This document shows positions 11,338 through 19,609 of a stretch of 23,213 bases of DNA, one piece after another. A program made the translations under genes and the position numbers. Numbering within the stretch: the first letter of the stretch is position 1; each line of letters opens with the position of its first letter. The notes beneath the pieces are model-generated. The model did not search any database, had not been told where the DNA came from, and was given only the letters and a program-made list of their open reading frames with translations. The stretch covers positions 3,882,768 to 3,905,980 of the forward strand of contig BFEA01000056.1 in NCBI GenBank assembly GCA_003427395.1, in the 5' to 3' direction. The stretch is from Chara braunii. Its lineage: Eukaryota; Streptophyta; Charophyceae; Charales; Characeae.

Positions 11338-11442
11338 GTGGTAAGTCAGTTGGTACACCCCTGAACTGTTGAAATGCAGACTCAAGTTCGAATCCAGACT
11401 TCAGATGAAGAGAACATCATTCTTTTCTCCTTTTTTCCCATT
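11338..11442 (+). repeat. tRNA-derived Pol III unit with terminator
   Basis: Box A-like GGTAAGTCAGTTGG (11339-11352) is followed by CCCCTGAACTGTTGAAATGC and a very good box B, AGTTCGAATCC (11384-11394). T-runs follow at about 11411-11436. The 5' and 3' ends do not pair into an acceptor stem, so it is probably a SINE head or tRNA pseudogene. It runs directly into an inverted copy of the 9453/10704 tail (11443-11490). Confidence 0.55.
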
Positions 11443-11490
11443 ATAGTATTACGGATAACCCCGGAGCAGCCATATCCGTGCTCATGTGCC
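11443..11490 (-). repeat. inverted copy of the SINE-like tail
   Basis: The reverse complement reads GAGCACGGATATGGCTGCTC, then CGGGGTTATCCGTAATACTATAA. It matches the tails at 9520-9570 and 10750-10800. It lies tail-first against the tRNA-like unit at 11338. Confidence 0.6.
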
Positions 11491-11498
11491 AGATTTTG

Positions 11499-11676
11499 GA
11501 GGATGTGGGCGGCGACCAGGTTTCCCGATGTGGGAAGAGGGAAGAAAGCAAGAAAGAAATCCCTGTATATTTTCATGCTTAGGGGGCAAATCTGTTCTGT
11601 TGGTCTTTTATTTTTTCTTTTTATGCCTTTGGAGAGTGTGGTGGGCGTCGGGGAGGTGGGCAAAGCGAGAAAGAAG
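11499..11676 (+). repeat. palindromic dispersed repeat, copy 2
   Basis: Matches 9783-9950 over nearly its whole length: TTTGGAGGATGTG, TTTCCCGATGTGGGAAGAGG, AAGAAAGAAA, TATTTTCATGCTTAGGGGGC and GAGTGTGGTGGGCGT. Confidence 0.65.
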
Positions 11677-12308
11677 GATGGGTTGGGGCCACCTATGGGG
11701 ATCCAGTTAACGCAAAGAGTGAGCATTTTGGCAGTACTTGCGCCCCCCTTTTCATAGTCCCCCATGCATCCCCTCTAATGGCTAGAAGGAGACAACAAAG
11801 CTATGTTCGCAGGGGTGGGCTGTATAAGCCTTATGAGTAATGGTAGGTAGGTAGTGAAGGTGAATTGAAAGAATTTGAAAGATGAGGGCATACTCAGCTT
11901 CTGATCCGACAGTGGCTAAGTTAGGTAATTTTTGTGAAAAAGTCGGACCCCATCACTTTTCGAGGTCACTTGGTGCGGCGTTTTGTTAGGGGTACGCTTT
12001 CGGGTTGTGTATGTGGCGCGTAGCCCATGATGAACGACCCAAAGACACTACAAAAATGGAAAGCTCAAGGACCCCTATCCCTACTGAGAAAGTTGCCGTG
12101 AAAATGTGTTGGCCTTTTTTATGTCCACCCTTCCTCAACAGGTACGTCTGTGTCACCCACATCGGGAGGCCAGGTCTTACAACCACCACAGGAACATCCG
12201 TTTCCGTAGAAGCCCAAAGAAACCCGCCGGGGTAGTTGGGAAAAACCCACGGAACCCGCCTCTGTGGGGCCCCAGTTTGCTTTTCCGCCCCATCTGACCA
12301 GTTGCCTT
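11677..12308. other. no recognisable gene
   Basis: About 630 bp. Short frames on both strands lack family features. No repeats were recognised. Confidence 0.4.
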
Positions 12309-12316
12309 CTTTTTAG

Positions 12317-12768
12317 CTAGGTAGCATCGGTTATCTGGCCGGATAATCTGGTCGGATTATCTGGCCGGATGATCGGGGGGTGGGATCATCCGAAAATCCG
12401 GATGATTAAAAAAAAGGCCTAAAAAAAAACAAAAAAAAAATGATATTCCGCATGCAAAATACAATAGAACTACGTTCCTATTACATGAAAAGCTTGATAG
12501 GGCCTGGAAGGGTTCAAAGGGGATAAGATAGGGAATAAAGGGGTTTAGAGGGGGGATGCTTAATTCATTCTATAATTTTTTATCTAAATATTATTTTCTT
12601 GTTCTGTTTTATTTTTTATCTTCATATCTATTGAGTAATCAAAGATGACCTCAAGCCAAAAGTTGTTCATATCATTGATATGAACAACATTTTTTTTTTC
12701 CATATTTTCATCCGGATTGAAAATTCCGGATAAAATTGGTCTGCCGGATATCCGGATTTGCTACTTGG
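12317..12768. mobile_element. hAT-like non-autonomous element (MITE), 452 bp
   Basis: Ends are CTAGGTAGCA on the left and, as reverse complement, CCAAGTAGCA on the right (8 of 10 identical). The flanks CTTTTTAG (12309-12316) and TTTTTTAG (12769-12776) agree at 7 of 8 positions, and 8-bp target duplications are typical of hAT transposons. Subterminal regions on both sides are packed with CCGGAT/ATCCGG motifs, as hAT transposase-binding regions often are. There is no transposase frame. A perfect 13-bp hairpin sits at 12662-12688. The superfamily call rests on target-duplication length and subterminal motifs, because the termini are not a textbook hAT sequence. Confidence 0.65.
12662..12688. repeat. 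perfect 13-bp hairpin inside the hAT-like element
   Basis: GTTGTTCATATCA is followed by a single T and its exact reverse complement. It lies in the right half of the element, away from the termini. Confidence 0.8.
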
Positions 12769-12776
12769 TTTTTTAG

Positions 12777-13196
12777 GGACTTTCTTGTTTTTTCTCTTTT
12801 TATATAATGTCGGATCAGCGCCTCACACTGGGACCTATAATCTCAAATTCCACCCCAAAAGGTTACAGCCAGTCACACAGATTTGCCAAAGTCCTAAATG
12901 TACTATTGGCGTGCCCATTTGTCAGCAACCTGGGTAGCAGCGGGGCAAGGGAATTTTTAAGCATTTTCGCTGAAATTGGTGAGAATTCTTTCACAAAAGT
13001 TCTTGCACAGTTTGTGGATGGCGTCGTGTGACTATCAAAGTACCAAATCGCCATTTCTCCAGACGGCCACAACCTTGTCCCATCCGAAAAGGTACAGCAG
13101 TACAACCCGAACCATGCCCAAAACCTCAAATCCGCCTTTCCCAAATCTGCAACATATTGTGCGGATTTTTTTATTTATTTTTAAGTTGGCAAAGAC
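12777..13196. other. no recognisable gene
   Basis: Open frames exist on both strands (12807-13031 plus, 12863-13144 minus), but none shows a recognisable family. This is spacer between two mobile elements. Confidence 0.4.
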
Positions 13197-13199
13197 TAA

Positions 13200-13404
13200 G
13201 GGTCTGATCCCACCACTACACTACCGCCCAGTTACAACGTGGTTTTAAGATCCCACCACTTTCCGACATCATCGCGACCGCCAAAATATTTTGCTTCAAT
13301 TTCGTTTGGGTGTGTCGTGGCAGCACGCCCACCAAGGGCGCAAACGTAGTTACTACAACTTTTTTGAAGACCGTGAGGACTTCATGGCAGCGAAAAAGAG
13401 GGAG

Positions 13405-13435
<31 letters not shown>

Positions 13436-13668
13436 CTCTCGTTTGTCCGTTTGCAGCATCAGGAATGGCCGTGGACCACAGTGTTGTGTGACATTTCGTT
13501 TGGCGGAGTCCGTAACAGCCCATGAAGAACCGCCGCCATTCCAGGAAAACCACCGAAGAAGTCGCCCTCGTCGGATCCAGTTTCTCTTTTTTGTCCCGTC
13601 ACGACCGTTGACATCTTTGTAGTGTTTTTTCGCGTCTACAGTCGTAGTGTAGTGGTGGGATCAAACCC
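13200..13668. mobile_element. PIF/Harbinger-like MITE A, 469 bp
   Basis: The left end starts GGGTCTGATCCCACCACTAC and the right end, reverse complemented, starts GGGTTTGATCCCACCACTAC. The inverted repeats are 25 bp with one mismatch. They are flanked by TAA on both sides (13197-13199 and 13669-13671). A 3-bp TAA/TWA target duplication with GG-starting termini is the PIF/Harbinger (Tourist) signature. There is no transposase frame; a T29 run lies inside at 13407-13435. The right-hand TAA is immediately followed by the terminus of MITE B. Confidence 0.85.
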
Positions 13669-13671
13669 TAA

Positions 13672-14209
13672 GGGCCTCGTTCCACTATTCGCAATCCGCA
13701 ATGCGTGGCGGGCGTGCCTTCGTTCCATCACATCGCCAATCGCCACAAAAAGAGAATAGTCAGAATTTACGAGCAGATGTATTTGGCGGCCGGTGGCCAA
13801 GGCCTCTAGTTTCCCCTGCCTGTGACGGACTTTCGTGGAGGGCGGTATGTGCACCTCTCCATGGAACTCCTCGAGTGGCGCCCGCCTCTGACAGTGACAA
13901 CCTGACGCTCGGTCTCTATTGTCCCGTAGTGTTGGCGAATTTCTGCCGTGCATATCAGTTTTTTCCCAGTCTCCTTTGGTTCCAGGACCTTCAAATCTTC
14001 TCGGACCGTGAGGTCGCGGACCACCCCAACCAGGCCCGGGCTGGTCCCACTTCGTAAACGTGGCGAAACGGCCACACCGTTCCATTGCCTCGCCATCCGC
14101 CGCAGTCCGCTGAGGAAGTGGAACCACGAGCCGTTTTCCGCCACAATTTACTGGTTTGGAGCATCGCAGCGCCACTATTTGGCGGATGGAGAGTAGTGGA
14201 ACGAGGCCC
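13672..14209. mobile_element. Harbinger-like MITE B, 538 bp
   Basis: The left terminus GGGCCTCGTTCCACTA is repeated exactly inverted at the right end (14194-14209), and similarity extends about 10 bp further inward with a few mismatches. The termini start GGG as in MITE A, but their sequence is different. The left flank is TAA. The right flank is now a T20 run, so a matching TAA is not visible and may have been lost when the homopolymer expanded. A 179-codon minus-strand frame (13636-14175) spans the element and crosses its end, so I regard it as chance. Confidence 0.75.
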
Positions 14210-14229
14210 TTTTTTTTTTTTTTTTTTTC
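14210..14229. repeat. T20 homopolymer
   Basis: Directly abuts the right terminus of MITE B. Confidence 0.8.
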
Positions 14230-14394
14230 TAACTTTTCTTTTCAGTTCCTCTGCTCAGTTTTCATTTTCACGCATGCACACCCATTTCACCAATGGATAG
14301 GTGGAAGTACGAACGCAAGAAACGATGATGCTGATTTTGCGGATTTGGGGTAGCAGTGTGAGTATACCCTGAGAAAGGGAATAAAAAAGAAACC

Positions 14395-14478
14395 GAGAAC
14401 GAATCTGCCGTTAGACCATTCGAACTTTTCAACAGTTCAGGGGCGTACCAATTGAGCTACCGTAGGCCCGTTGGTCGT
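14395..14478 (-). repeat. tRNA-derived Pol III unit, minus strand
   Basis: Reading the minus strand, GGTAGCTCAATTGG is a good box A, followed by CGCCCCTGAACTGTTGAAA and box B-like AGTTCGAATGG. A T-rich run (TTTCTTTTTTATT) lies just beyond, at about 14378-14392. It shares the CCCCTGAACTGTTGAAA core with the plus-strand unit at 11338, so the two are copies of one family. The spacing between the boxes is shorter than in a real tRNA. Confidence 0.55.
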
Positions 14479-14519
14479 GTGTTTTATGTTTCGGCCTACC
14501 TTCTCCTTCGGATGTGGTC

Positions 14520-14605
14520 GGTTTCTACGGCTCAGCTGTGGATGCGCTTTGGCTCCGCGACAGCTTCGGTACACGTTGGGGTTCGACCCCGTCTAGCTTT
14601 ATGCT
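14520..14605 (+). repeat. tRNA-like unit with perfect T-arm
   Basis: GGGGTTCGACCCC (about 14577-14590) is a perfect T-arm/box B. Upstream, GGCTCAGCTGTGG (about 14529) resembles box A. The intervening GC-rich sequence does not give an obvious anticodon stem. A related GC-rich segment follows at 14763-14804 (GGCTTAGCTCC...CGCGACAGCT). Likely a tRNA-derived fragment rather than a working tRNA. Confidence 0.4.
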
Positions 14606-14631
14606 CCCGCTGAGCTCGGCCTCGCTCCGCT

Positions 14632-14735
14632 ACTCACCACATGCACAAAAGACAAAAACTATGGCGGCGTATCTTTCCACGTTCTAGCGGAAGATTCATT
14701 CTGCCTTTGCACATTTGGTGTGTGGTGGAGCTAGG
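14632..14735. repeat. palindromic dispersed repeat, copy 3
   Basis: 14632-14701 matches the reverse complement of 9949-10018: ACTCACCACATGCACAAAAG, GGC.GCGTATCTTT and GTTCTA.nGGAAGATTC. 14690-14735 matches the plus strand of 9873-9925 (ATTCATTCTGC...TTTGG.G..TGTGGTGG). One segment therefore resembles both arms of copy 1 in opposite orientations, which is what a foldback element would give. Confidence 0.55.
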
Positions 14736-15105
14736 TCCTTTGTTTTCGGCTGCAGTCACGTTCGGCTTAGCTCCGGCTTCGCTTCGACTACGCGACAGCT
14801 CACATCGCCGTTGTCTTCGACTTCCCCTTCGCCCCGTCTTAGGGCCAGGTTCCACCAGCGAAGCGGATGGGATTAAGCGCCTGAATCTGGATGGTTTTGG
14901 GAAGAGATTCAGAAAAAAAGCAGTTAAATCTCGATTTTCTGCACCTGTGCTCAACCACGTCCAGATTCAGGCATTCGACCCGACGATCCTGTTTGCACTG
15001 GGACCTCGCCCTAAGCTTCGGGTTCGATTTAATCGAGGGTAACCTCGAAATTCAGATTGCTGTCCGTTCACGTCGGCTTCGACGGAGGTAGGTGGTAGGT
15101 CGGAA

Positions 15106-15710
15106 ATGTCGGTGGGGACGGCGATGGCGGCGCAGACGGCGGGGCTTTGCGGGATCTGCAGATCGGCTAGCTATGGCGGCGGCTGCGGCTCTGGCAAGCA
15201 ACAATGTGACGTCGGCGATGGCGGTGGCGGGAAAACTTTCGTTTGCGGAGGCGCGTGGTCCTCGTCGACGAAAGTGCGGTCAGCACCATCATCCTCGCCT
15301 GCGATCTCTTCTCTCTCTGTAGTAGGTTATGATGAGGCAATGTCGAAGGGCGGGAGTTCGATCTGCCGATCTGTGGATCGAAGGGACATCTCGACGGTCA
15401 GGAGTTGTCCTTCACTGTGGACGGGTGGAGCGACACGTGGCTGCGGGATGCTGGCGGGGTGTGGAGCCGGGACCGCAAGGCGACGACGGGTGACTTTTGG
15501 CGTTAAAGAGCGGGCGACTGGAGAGCTTGCAGCAGGGGTAGGGAACAGGAGATGGCGAAGGAGGTGTGCGCGCAGGGAGCAGAAGCAGGAGGACGAAGAT
15601 TTAGGAACTGCAGCAAGAGCGATGGGAAAGACGACACGCGAGCAGCGAAGAGAGAGACGACGCGAGGAAAACCCAAGACCTCAGCCGCCAGATTATCCAG
15701 AATGGGCACA
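15106..15710 (+). CDS. possible first exon, GC-rich (uncertain)
   Basis: An ATG at 15106 opens a frame of about 200 codons that runs without a stop through GC-rich sequence, before the frame continues meaninglessly into the tetranucleotide repeat. The N-terminal half is rich in Ser, Gly, Ala, Thr and Cys. The C-terminal part, from about residue 120, is strongly basic and ends RRREENPRPQPPDYPEWAQ. A donor-like GTACGTAC lies at 15711, just before the repeats, so a first exon ending there is conceivable. I recognise no domain, see no second exon within the window, and know that GC-rich sequence gives long frames by chance. Treat it as a candidate only. Confidence 0.2.
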
Positions 15711-15777
15711 GTACGTACATTCTCTCTCTCACTCTCTCTCTCTGTGCATAAACTCGGTCACTATTGCGAGGAATCTG

Positions 15778-15912
15778 TCTTTCCATCTATCCATCCATTC
15801 ATCAGGCATGATACAAAAGAATGCCCATTCATCTATCCATCTATACGTCCATCCATCTATCCATCTATCCATTCTATCCACATATCTTTCCATCTATCTG
15901 TCCACCTGTCCT

Positions 15913-15945
<33 letters not shown>

Positions 15946-16215
15946 GTATCTATTTATCTATTTATCTATGTTTTGTATCTATCTATCTACCTATGTATGT
16001 ATGTATGTATGTATGTATGTATGTATGTATGTATGAATGTATTGTATGTATGTATGTATGTATGTATGTATGTATGTATGTATGTGTCTAATATCTATCT
16101 ATCTAGCGATTTATCTATCTATCTATCTGTCAACCTATCTCTCTCTCTGTCTATCTATGTCATCTATCTGTGTCTCGATCCATTGATCTGTACATCCATC
16201 GATCGATCCTCAATT
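15778..16215. repeat. compound tetranucleotide microsatellite
   Basis: ATCC units come first, then ATCT (about 15911-15990), ATGT (about 15992-16084) and ATCT again (about 16092-16160), ending in mixed units. The blocks look like successive point-mutated expansions of one ATCN repeat. Long tyrosine/isoleucine/cysteine-rich frames through it are artefacts of the 4-bp period. Confidence 0.95.
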
Positions 16216-16439
16216 AGTCTGATGTTCCCCTTCTGCTTCCTCTTGGAACTAATCGCTTGATGCGGTGGTTATTTGCCATCAGCTGTATAGTGTGTAGCCT
16301 GCGCCTTTACATTGTCCATGTTTGCCGTCTTCCTCCCCACTTTCCTCCGTATGCTCCCTCAAGGAACTCATGGCAGCTTCCCTACCGCACCACGAACGCG
16401 GATCGAGAAGATCTGCGCTGGCGATCGCCTTGCCTTTGT
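16216..16439. other. spacer between microsatellite and C-rich tract
   Basis: About 220 bp of ordinary composition. Nothing recognised. Confidence 0.3.
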
Positions 16440-16509
16440 GGTCATCGCTCATTACTCTCTCCCTCCCTCCCTCCGTCCTTCCCTCCCTTCCTCCCTCCTC
16501 CCTCCCCCC

Positions 16510-16587
<78 letters not shown>

Positions 16588-16612
16588 CTCCCGCCGTCCC
16601 TCCCTCTCTCTG
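16440..16612. repeat. CCCT-rich tract with a 74-nt C run
   Basis: A CCCT/CCTC repeat leads into an uninterrupted run of 74 C (16511-16584), then CCCT units resume. All three plus-strand frames give polyproline-type artefacts and the minus strand gives polyglycine. G-rich on the minus strand, it could form G-quadruplexes. A pure C74 run is also a likely place for assembly-length error. Confidence 0.9.
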
Positions 16613-17075
16613 TTGGTCCATTGCTCCATCTGTGGCGCCGCCGATCGGGAGCCAGGAACCTGTCGAAGGTTTGCATTTGTCGATCGGGATCGGGACTTGG
16701 GCACACGAAGGCAGACGCCAAGGAACGTGACAGACATCGAAAGAGATAAGGAAGAGCTGTGAAATCAATTGATGGGGAAGGGGGCGGGGGGAGGAGGGTA
16801 GAGCACGTGTGAAAAGGCGGGAAAAAGAGGGGAAGAAGGAGGATGAAGGAAGGGGATGTTTGAAATCCGGACCGTTTTTCTGAGGAAACGGTGGGTGGCC
16901 TGGGAGTGGCAATCCCGGAAAAGTGAGAATGATTGGACCTATCAATGGGTTGAGATTTCATAGGCTACATGGTTTGTATGACTCTGTTGATGATGAAGAT
17001 CGAACGGTCATCAGTGGAAGGATTTCTCTGACTTCACGTGGCCAATGATCTGGGCGAACAAGTTGTAAGTCAGGG
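16613..17075. other. no recognisable gene
   Basis: About 460 bp, purine-rich around 16780-16860. Nothing recognised. Confidence 0.4.
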
Positions 17076-17312
17076 TGGCTGGGTGATGGGGTGGGTGGTT
17101 GAACGGCTATTTGACATATGGAGCTGGTTGATTGAGTGGCTGAATGAATGGGGATATTGCGGCATGTGTAATTGGTAGATTGGGTGGGTGATTGGGTGGG
17201 TAATTTGGGTGGTCGATTGGGTGATGGGATGGTTGATTGGGTGGTTGATTGGGTGGTTGATTTGGGTGGGTGATTTGGTGGTTGATTGGGTGGTTGATTG
17301 GAAGTCCGGGAG
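17076..17312 (+). repeat. 12-bp minisatellite (GGTTGATTGGGT type)
   Basis: Imperfect copies of GGGTGGTTGATT and variants run through the segment. They are clearest at 17205-17300, where near-perfect copies sit head to tail. The minus-strand frame reads a Pro/Ile/Asn/His repeat, which is an artefact of the 12-bp period. Confidence 0.85.
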
Positions 17313-17528
17313 GTGGGTAAAAACGTAATAGTGTGCGAAGGGAGGAGAAACGAAAAAGGGAAACGGAGTCACAAGGGATATGAAATCTCTGAGGTCTTTT
17401 CCTGGCCTCTTTGCTCATTAGTATATTGTTGTTATATTATTGAAAAAAAAAGAAGAAAAGGAATGTTCTTGAAATGCCATGGCTCTCTTCATTTAGCCCC
17501 CCCCTCAAAGCACTAGTCGGTAATCAAT
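17313..17528. other. no recognisable feature
   Basis: Short spacer between two tandem arrays. Nothing recognised. Confidence 0.3.
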
Positions 17529-17822
17529 GTGCGGTTGAATTGCGACTATGTGCAAATCGAATGCTCTGTGCGGTTGAATTGTGATTATGTACAGACCGGA
17601 TGCTCTCTACGGTTGAATTGCGACCATGTACGGACCGGATGCTCTGTGCGGTTGAATTGCGACCATGTACAGAAGGGATTCTTTGCTGGGAGCCAGAAGG
17701 TCTAGAGAAAGAGGGTGCGGCTGAATTGCGACCATGTACAGACCGGATGCTCTGTGCGGTTGAATTGCGACCATGTACAGAAGGGATTCTTTGCTGGGAG
17801 CCAGAAGCTCTAGAGAAAGGGG
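17529..17822 (+). repeat. 39-bp tandem repeat with 108-bp higher-order duplication
   Basis: Units beginning GTGCGGTTGAATTGCGACCA start at 17529, 17568, 17607, 17646, 17715 and 17754. The first three are full 39-bp units, as is the fifth; the fourth and sixth run into a different 3' half (AAGGGATTCTTTGCTGGGAG ... CTAGAGAAAG). The pair 17607-17714 is repeated as 17715-17822, a 108-bp higher-order unit. Because 39 is 13 codons, a repetitive open frame (17600-17902) exists, but it lacks any other sign of being a gene. Confidence 0.9.
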
Positions 17823-17831
17823 GAGAAAGGC

Positions 17832-17862
17832 GGAGGGCGGGGGGGGAGGGGGGGGTGGCCTC
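17832..17862 (+). other. G-run cluster, quadruplex candidate
   Basis: Consecutive G-runs separated by single bases (GGCGGAGGGCGGGG, GAGGGGGG, GTGG) satisfy the usual G-quadruplex pattern. They directly follow the 39-bp array. Confidence 0.5.
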
Positions 17863-18005
17863 TCGACTCTCTGGGCAATCAATCGGCTTCTCGATTATCT
17901 AATCTTGTATGGTTAATCAAAGGGCACAAGACTGTGATGGAAACGATTAAACAAGATAAAGTACTTCGGTTAGAGACCATTAGACCATTTTGGTAATTAT
18001 CTTGA

Positions 18006-18122
18006 CAAAAGATAGTTCTTTTCTCTTTTCTTTGATTTGGTGATTACCTTGAAAAAGATAGTTTTTTTTTCTTAATAATGAAAAAGATAGTTCTTTTGTC
18101 TTTTGTTTGATTCTGTGATAAA
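18006..18122 (+). repeat. short AAAGATAGTT-type tandem repeat
   Basis: AAAAGATAGTTCTTTT-like units followed by T-rich sequence start near 18006, 18052 and 18081. The outer two share a following CTTTTnTTTGATT. The array is low complexity and AT-rich. Confidence 0.55.
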
Positions 18123-18269
18123 GCAAAACACTAAGATGTGATTGTTTTCAGAAATTTCAGAAGTTATTTTCTTAGATTATATGGATGATACTGTCATGAT
18201 AGTACGACGAATATATATGTTTCTATTATTAAAAAATCAGGTCAGTTTTTTTCTCCTTCTTTCCTTAAA

Positions 18270-18372
18270 CCAATTGGACCGTTTCTCGATTTATGCGTGT
18301 CAACCTTGCTCAGGGGCCATGCTAATTACTCTTCTCTCTATCGTTCCAATGTTAACGGATGTCTTGAAGGAC
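18270..18372 (-). pseudogene. U6: U6 snRNA pseudogene, plant type
   Basis: Read on the minus strand from 18372, the sequence follows U6 snRNA nearly end to end: a short 5' hairpin, ATTGGAACGATA, ATTAGCATGGCCCCTG, TGACACGCATAAATCGAGAA and GGTCCAA. Compared with plant U6 as I remember it, I count six substitutions and one 4-nt insertion over about 85 nt after the hairpin. U6 pairs with U4 and U2 and forms the spliceosome's catalytic core. Here the invariant ACAGAGA box reads AGAGAGA, and the insertion falls just after it. There is no 3' T-run, no TATA box and no plant upstream element in the expected places. This is a pseudogene, probably retroposed: A-rich sequence follows its 3' side. Confidence 0.85.
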
Positions 18373-18956
18373 ATCAGTATGGTGTTTTGTTTGGGCTACG
18401 CTAGAGGACATTGTCTGAGGATTGATTACTTTTTGAAAAGTCGGACTTTGGTAGCATCTCTATTACCCCAGGGAGGTACGGGACACACAAATGGGATCCT
18501 TACTTAGTCGCTGAGACTTCATTTATTTGGGGGGGGAGGACGAAATTGTGAGTGTAGACTTGGTTTTCTCCGGTCAGGTTGAGCGGCAGTGGGTCGAGGC
18601 AGTGGTCATTTCGCGGCCGTGCAGTGCCTCTAGTGATAGCCGCGTGTGTGTTTCGCGGGTGTGACAGATGTTTCTGGAGTGATTGTCTGGCCGTGACAGA
18701 CATTCCTCTGTTTCGTGGGTGTTTTGCTGGCTTATGATTCATGGGGTGGAGTGAACTCACAGTCTGTAGAGTTTTCCGTCTGCTGTGGGTGGGTGATAGT
18801 CTGCTTTGGTTTTCGTCACAGGTAACCTTGAGAGGGCAGTGGTTGGTGGTCCCCACCTCCTCAGAGGGGTATCAGTGGTGGTGCTGCAGTTGTTGATGCT
18901 TAAGGTGGATTATCACTTACAGTATCATCCGTTAGGGGACTCTGCAGACTATAGAG
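18373..18956. other. no recognisable gene
   Basis: About 580 bp between the U6 relic and the RT fragment. All three plus frames have stops. I searched it for upstream RT motifs and did not find any. Confidence 0.35.
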
Positions 18957-19571
18957 GGCTCAGACTCCTGATGAGTGGGTGAATCATGAACGAAACAGTC
19001 TGTCACAGCCCTTCATTTGTTGTGCTCTTCTCCCTCTCTGCCTACGGTTTACCGGGCAGTTCTCGATGACGATATGTATACATATTGATGACATTCGTCA
19101 ACATGATCTTCAAGCCACTCAGCAATACGCCTTCACTTGTTGCCTCATTGACGATGTTCTTTCATGGGGGCAATTACCTCCTCCTCCACAGCACTATGGG
19201 CTTGAGTGGAAGGAAACTACAGTGACAAATGGCTTGCGTACCTTTTTAGGTATGCATTTATGGGTCCGTTTTGATGGGTCCGTTCAGATGGCTCGCTTCG
19301 CATGAGCGTGTTTGATAAAGCGGGTGCTTGGGATTTCCCTGTCATTCGTTATCCAAGTGCGACCTCCAACATCCCTTCCCGTCAACCAGCAGGTGTGTTC
19401 ACTGGACAATTGACTAGATTTGAACAGATCTGCGACAATTGGCAGGACTTTCGAACTGCGGCAGCAACACTTAGTCGTCGAATGCTTTCTCGTGGGCATT
19501 TCCCACCAACCCTTGCTAAGGGGTGGACCTGCTGCATGTGCTCCCGCCAACGTCGCTATCCTAGGCATGTG
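18957..19571 (+). pseudogene. reverse transcriptase fragment (palm and thumb region), frameshifted
   Basis: Frame 1 (18957-19300) contains CLIDDVLSWG, an RT catalytic box of the IDD type, followed by GLEWKETT and FLGMHLWVRFDGSVQM. At about 19295-19304 the frame changes, and the next frame continues FDKAGAWDFPVIRYPS, SNIP, GVFTGQLTRFEQIC and DFRTAA. This order (IDD box, L-D/G-L block, D-K, F-P, SNIP, GV..QL.R...IC) matches a family of uncharacterised RT-like proteins I know from animal and protist genomes. I cannot place it confidently among Penelope-like or non-LTR groups. Upstream fingers motifs and any endonuclease are absent. The frameshift and truncation make it non-functional. The next module follows without a gap. 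Confidence 0.6.
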
Positions 19572-19609
19572 ATGCGCCTCTCAGTGGCTGGTTCCGACAC
19601 ATGCTGTGA

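Noticed and set aside
13636-14175. 179-codon minus-strand frame
   Set aside because: It crosses the boundary between two MITEs and shows no transposase or other motif.
15106-16260. 384-codon frame
   Set aside because: The second half is translation of the tetranucleotide microsatellite. Only the part before about 15710 was kept, as a weak exon candidate.
16257-16961. Long polyproline and polyglycine frames on both strands
   Set aside because: All are translations of the C-rich tract.
18142-18507. Frame containing DYMDDTVMIV, resembling an RT YMDD box
   Set aside because: The sequence after the motif is the antisense of the U6 relic, and nothing before it fits RT fingers or palm. A four-residue match in AT-rich sequence is easily chance.
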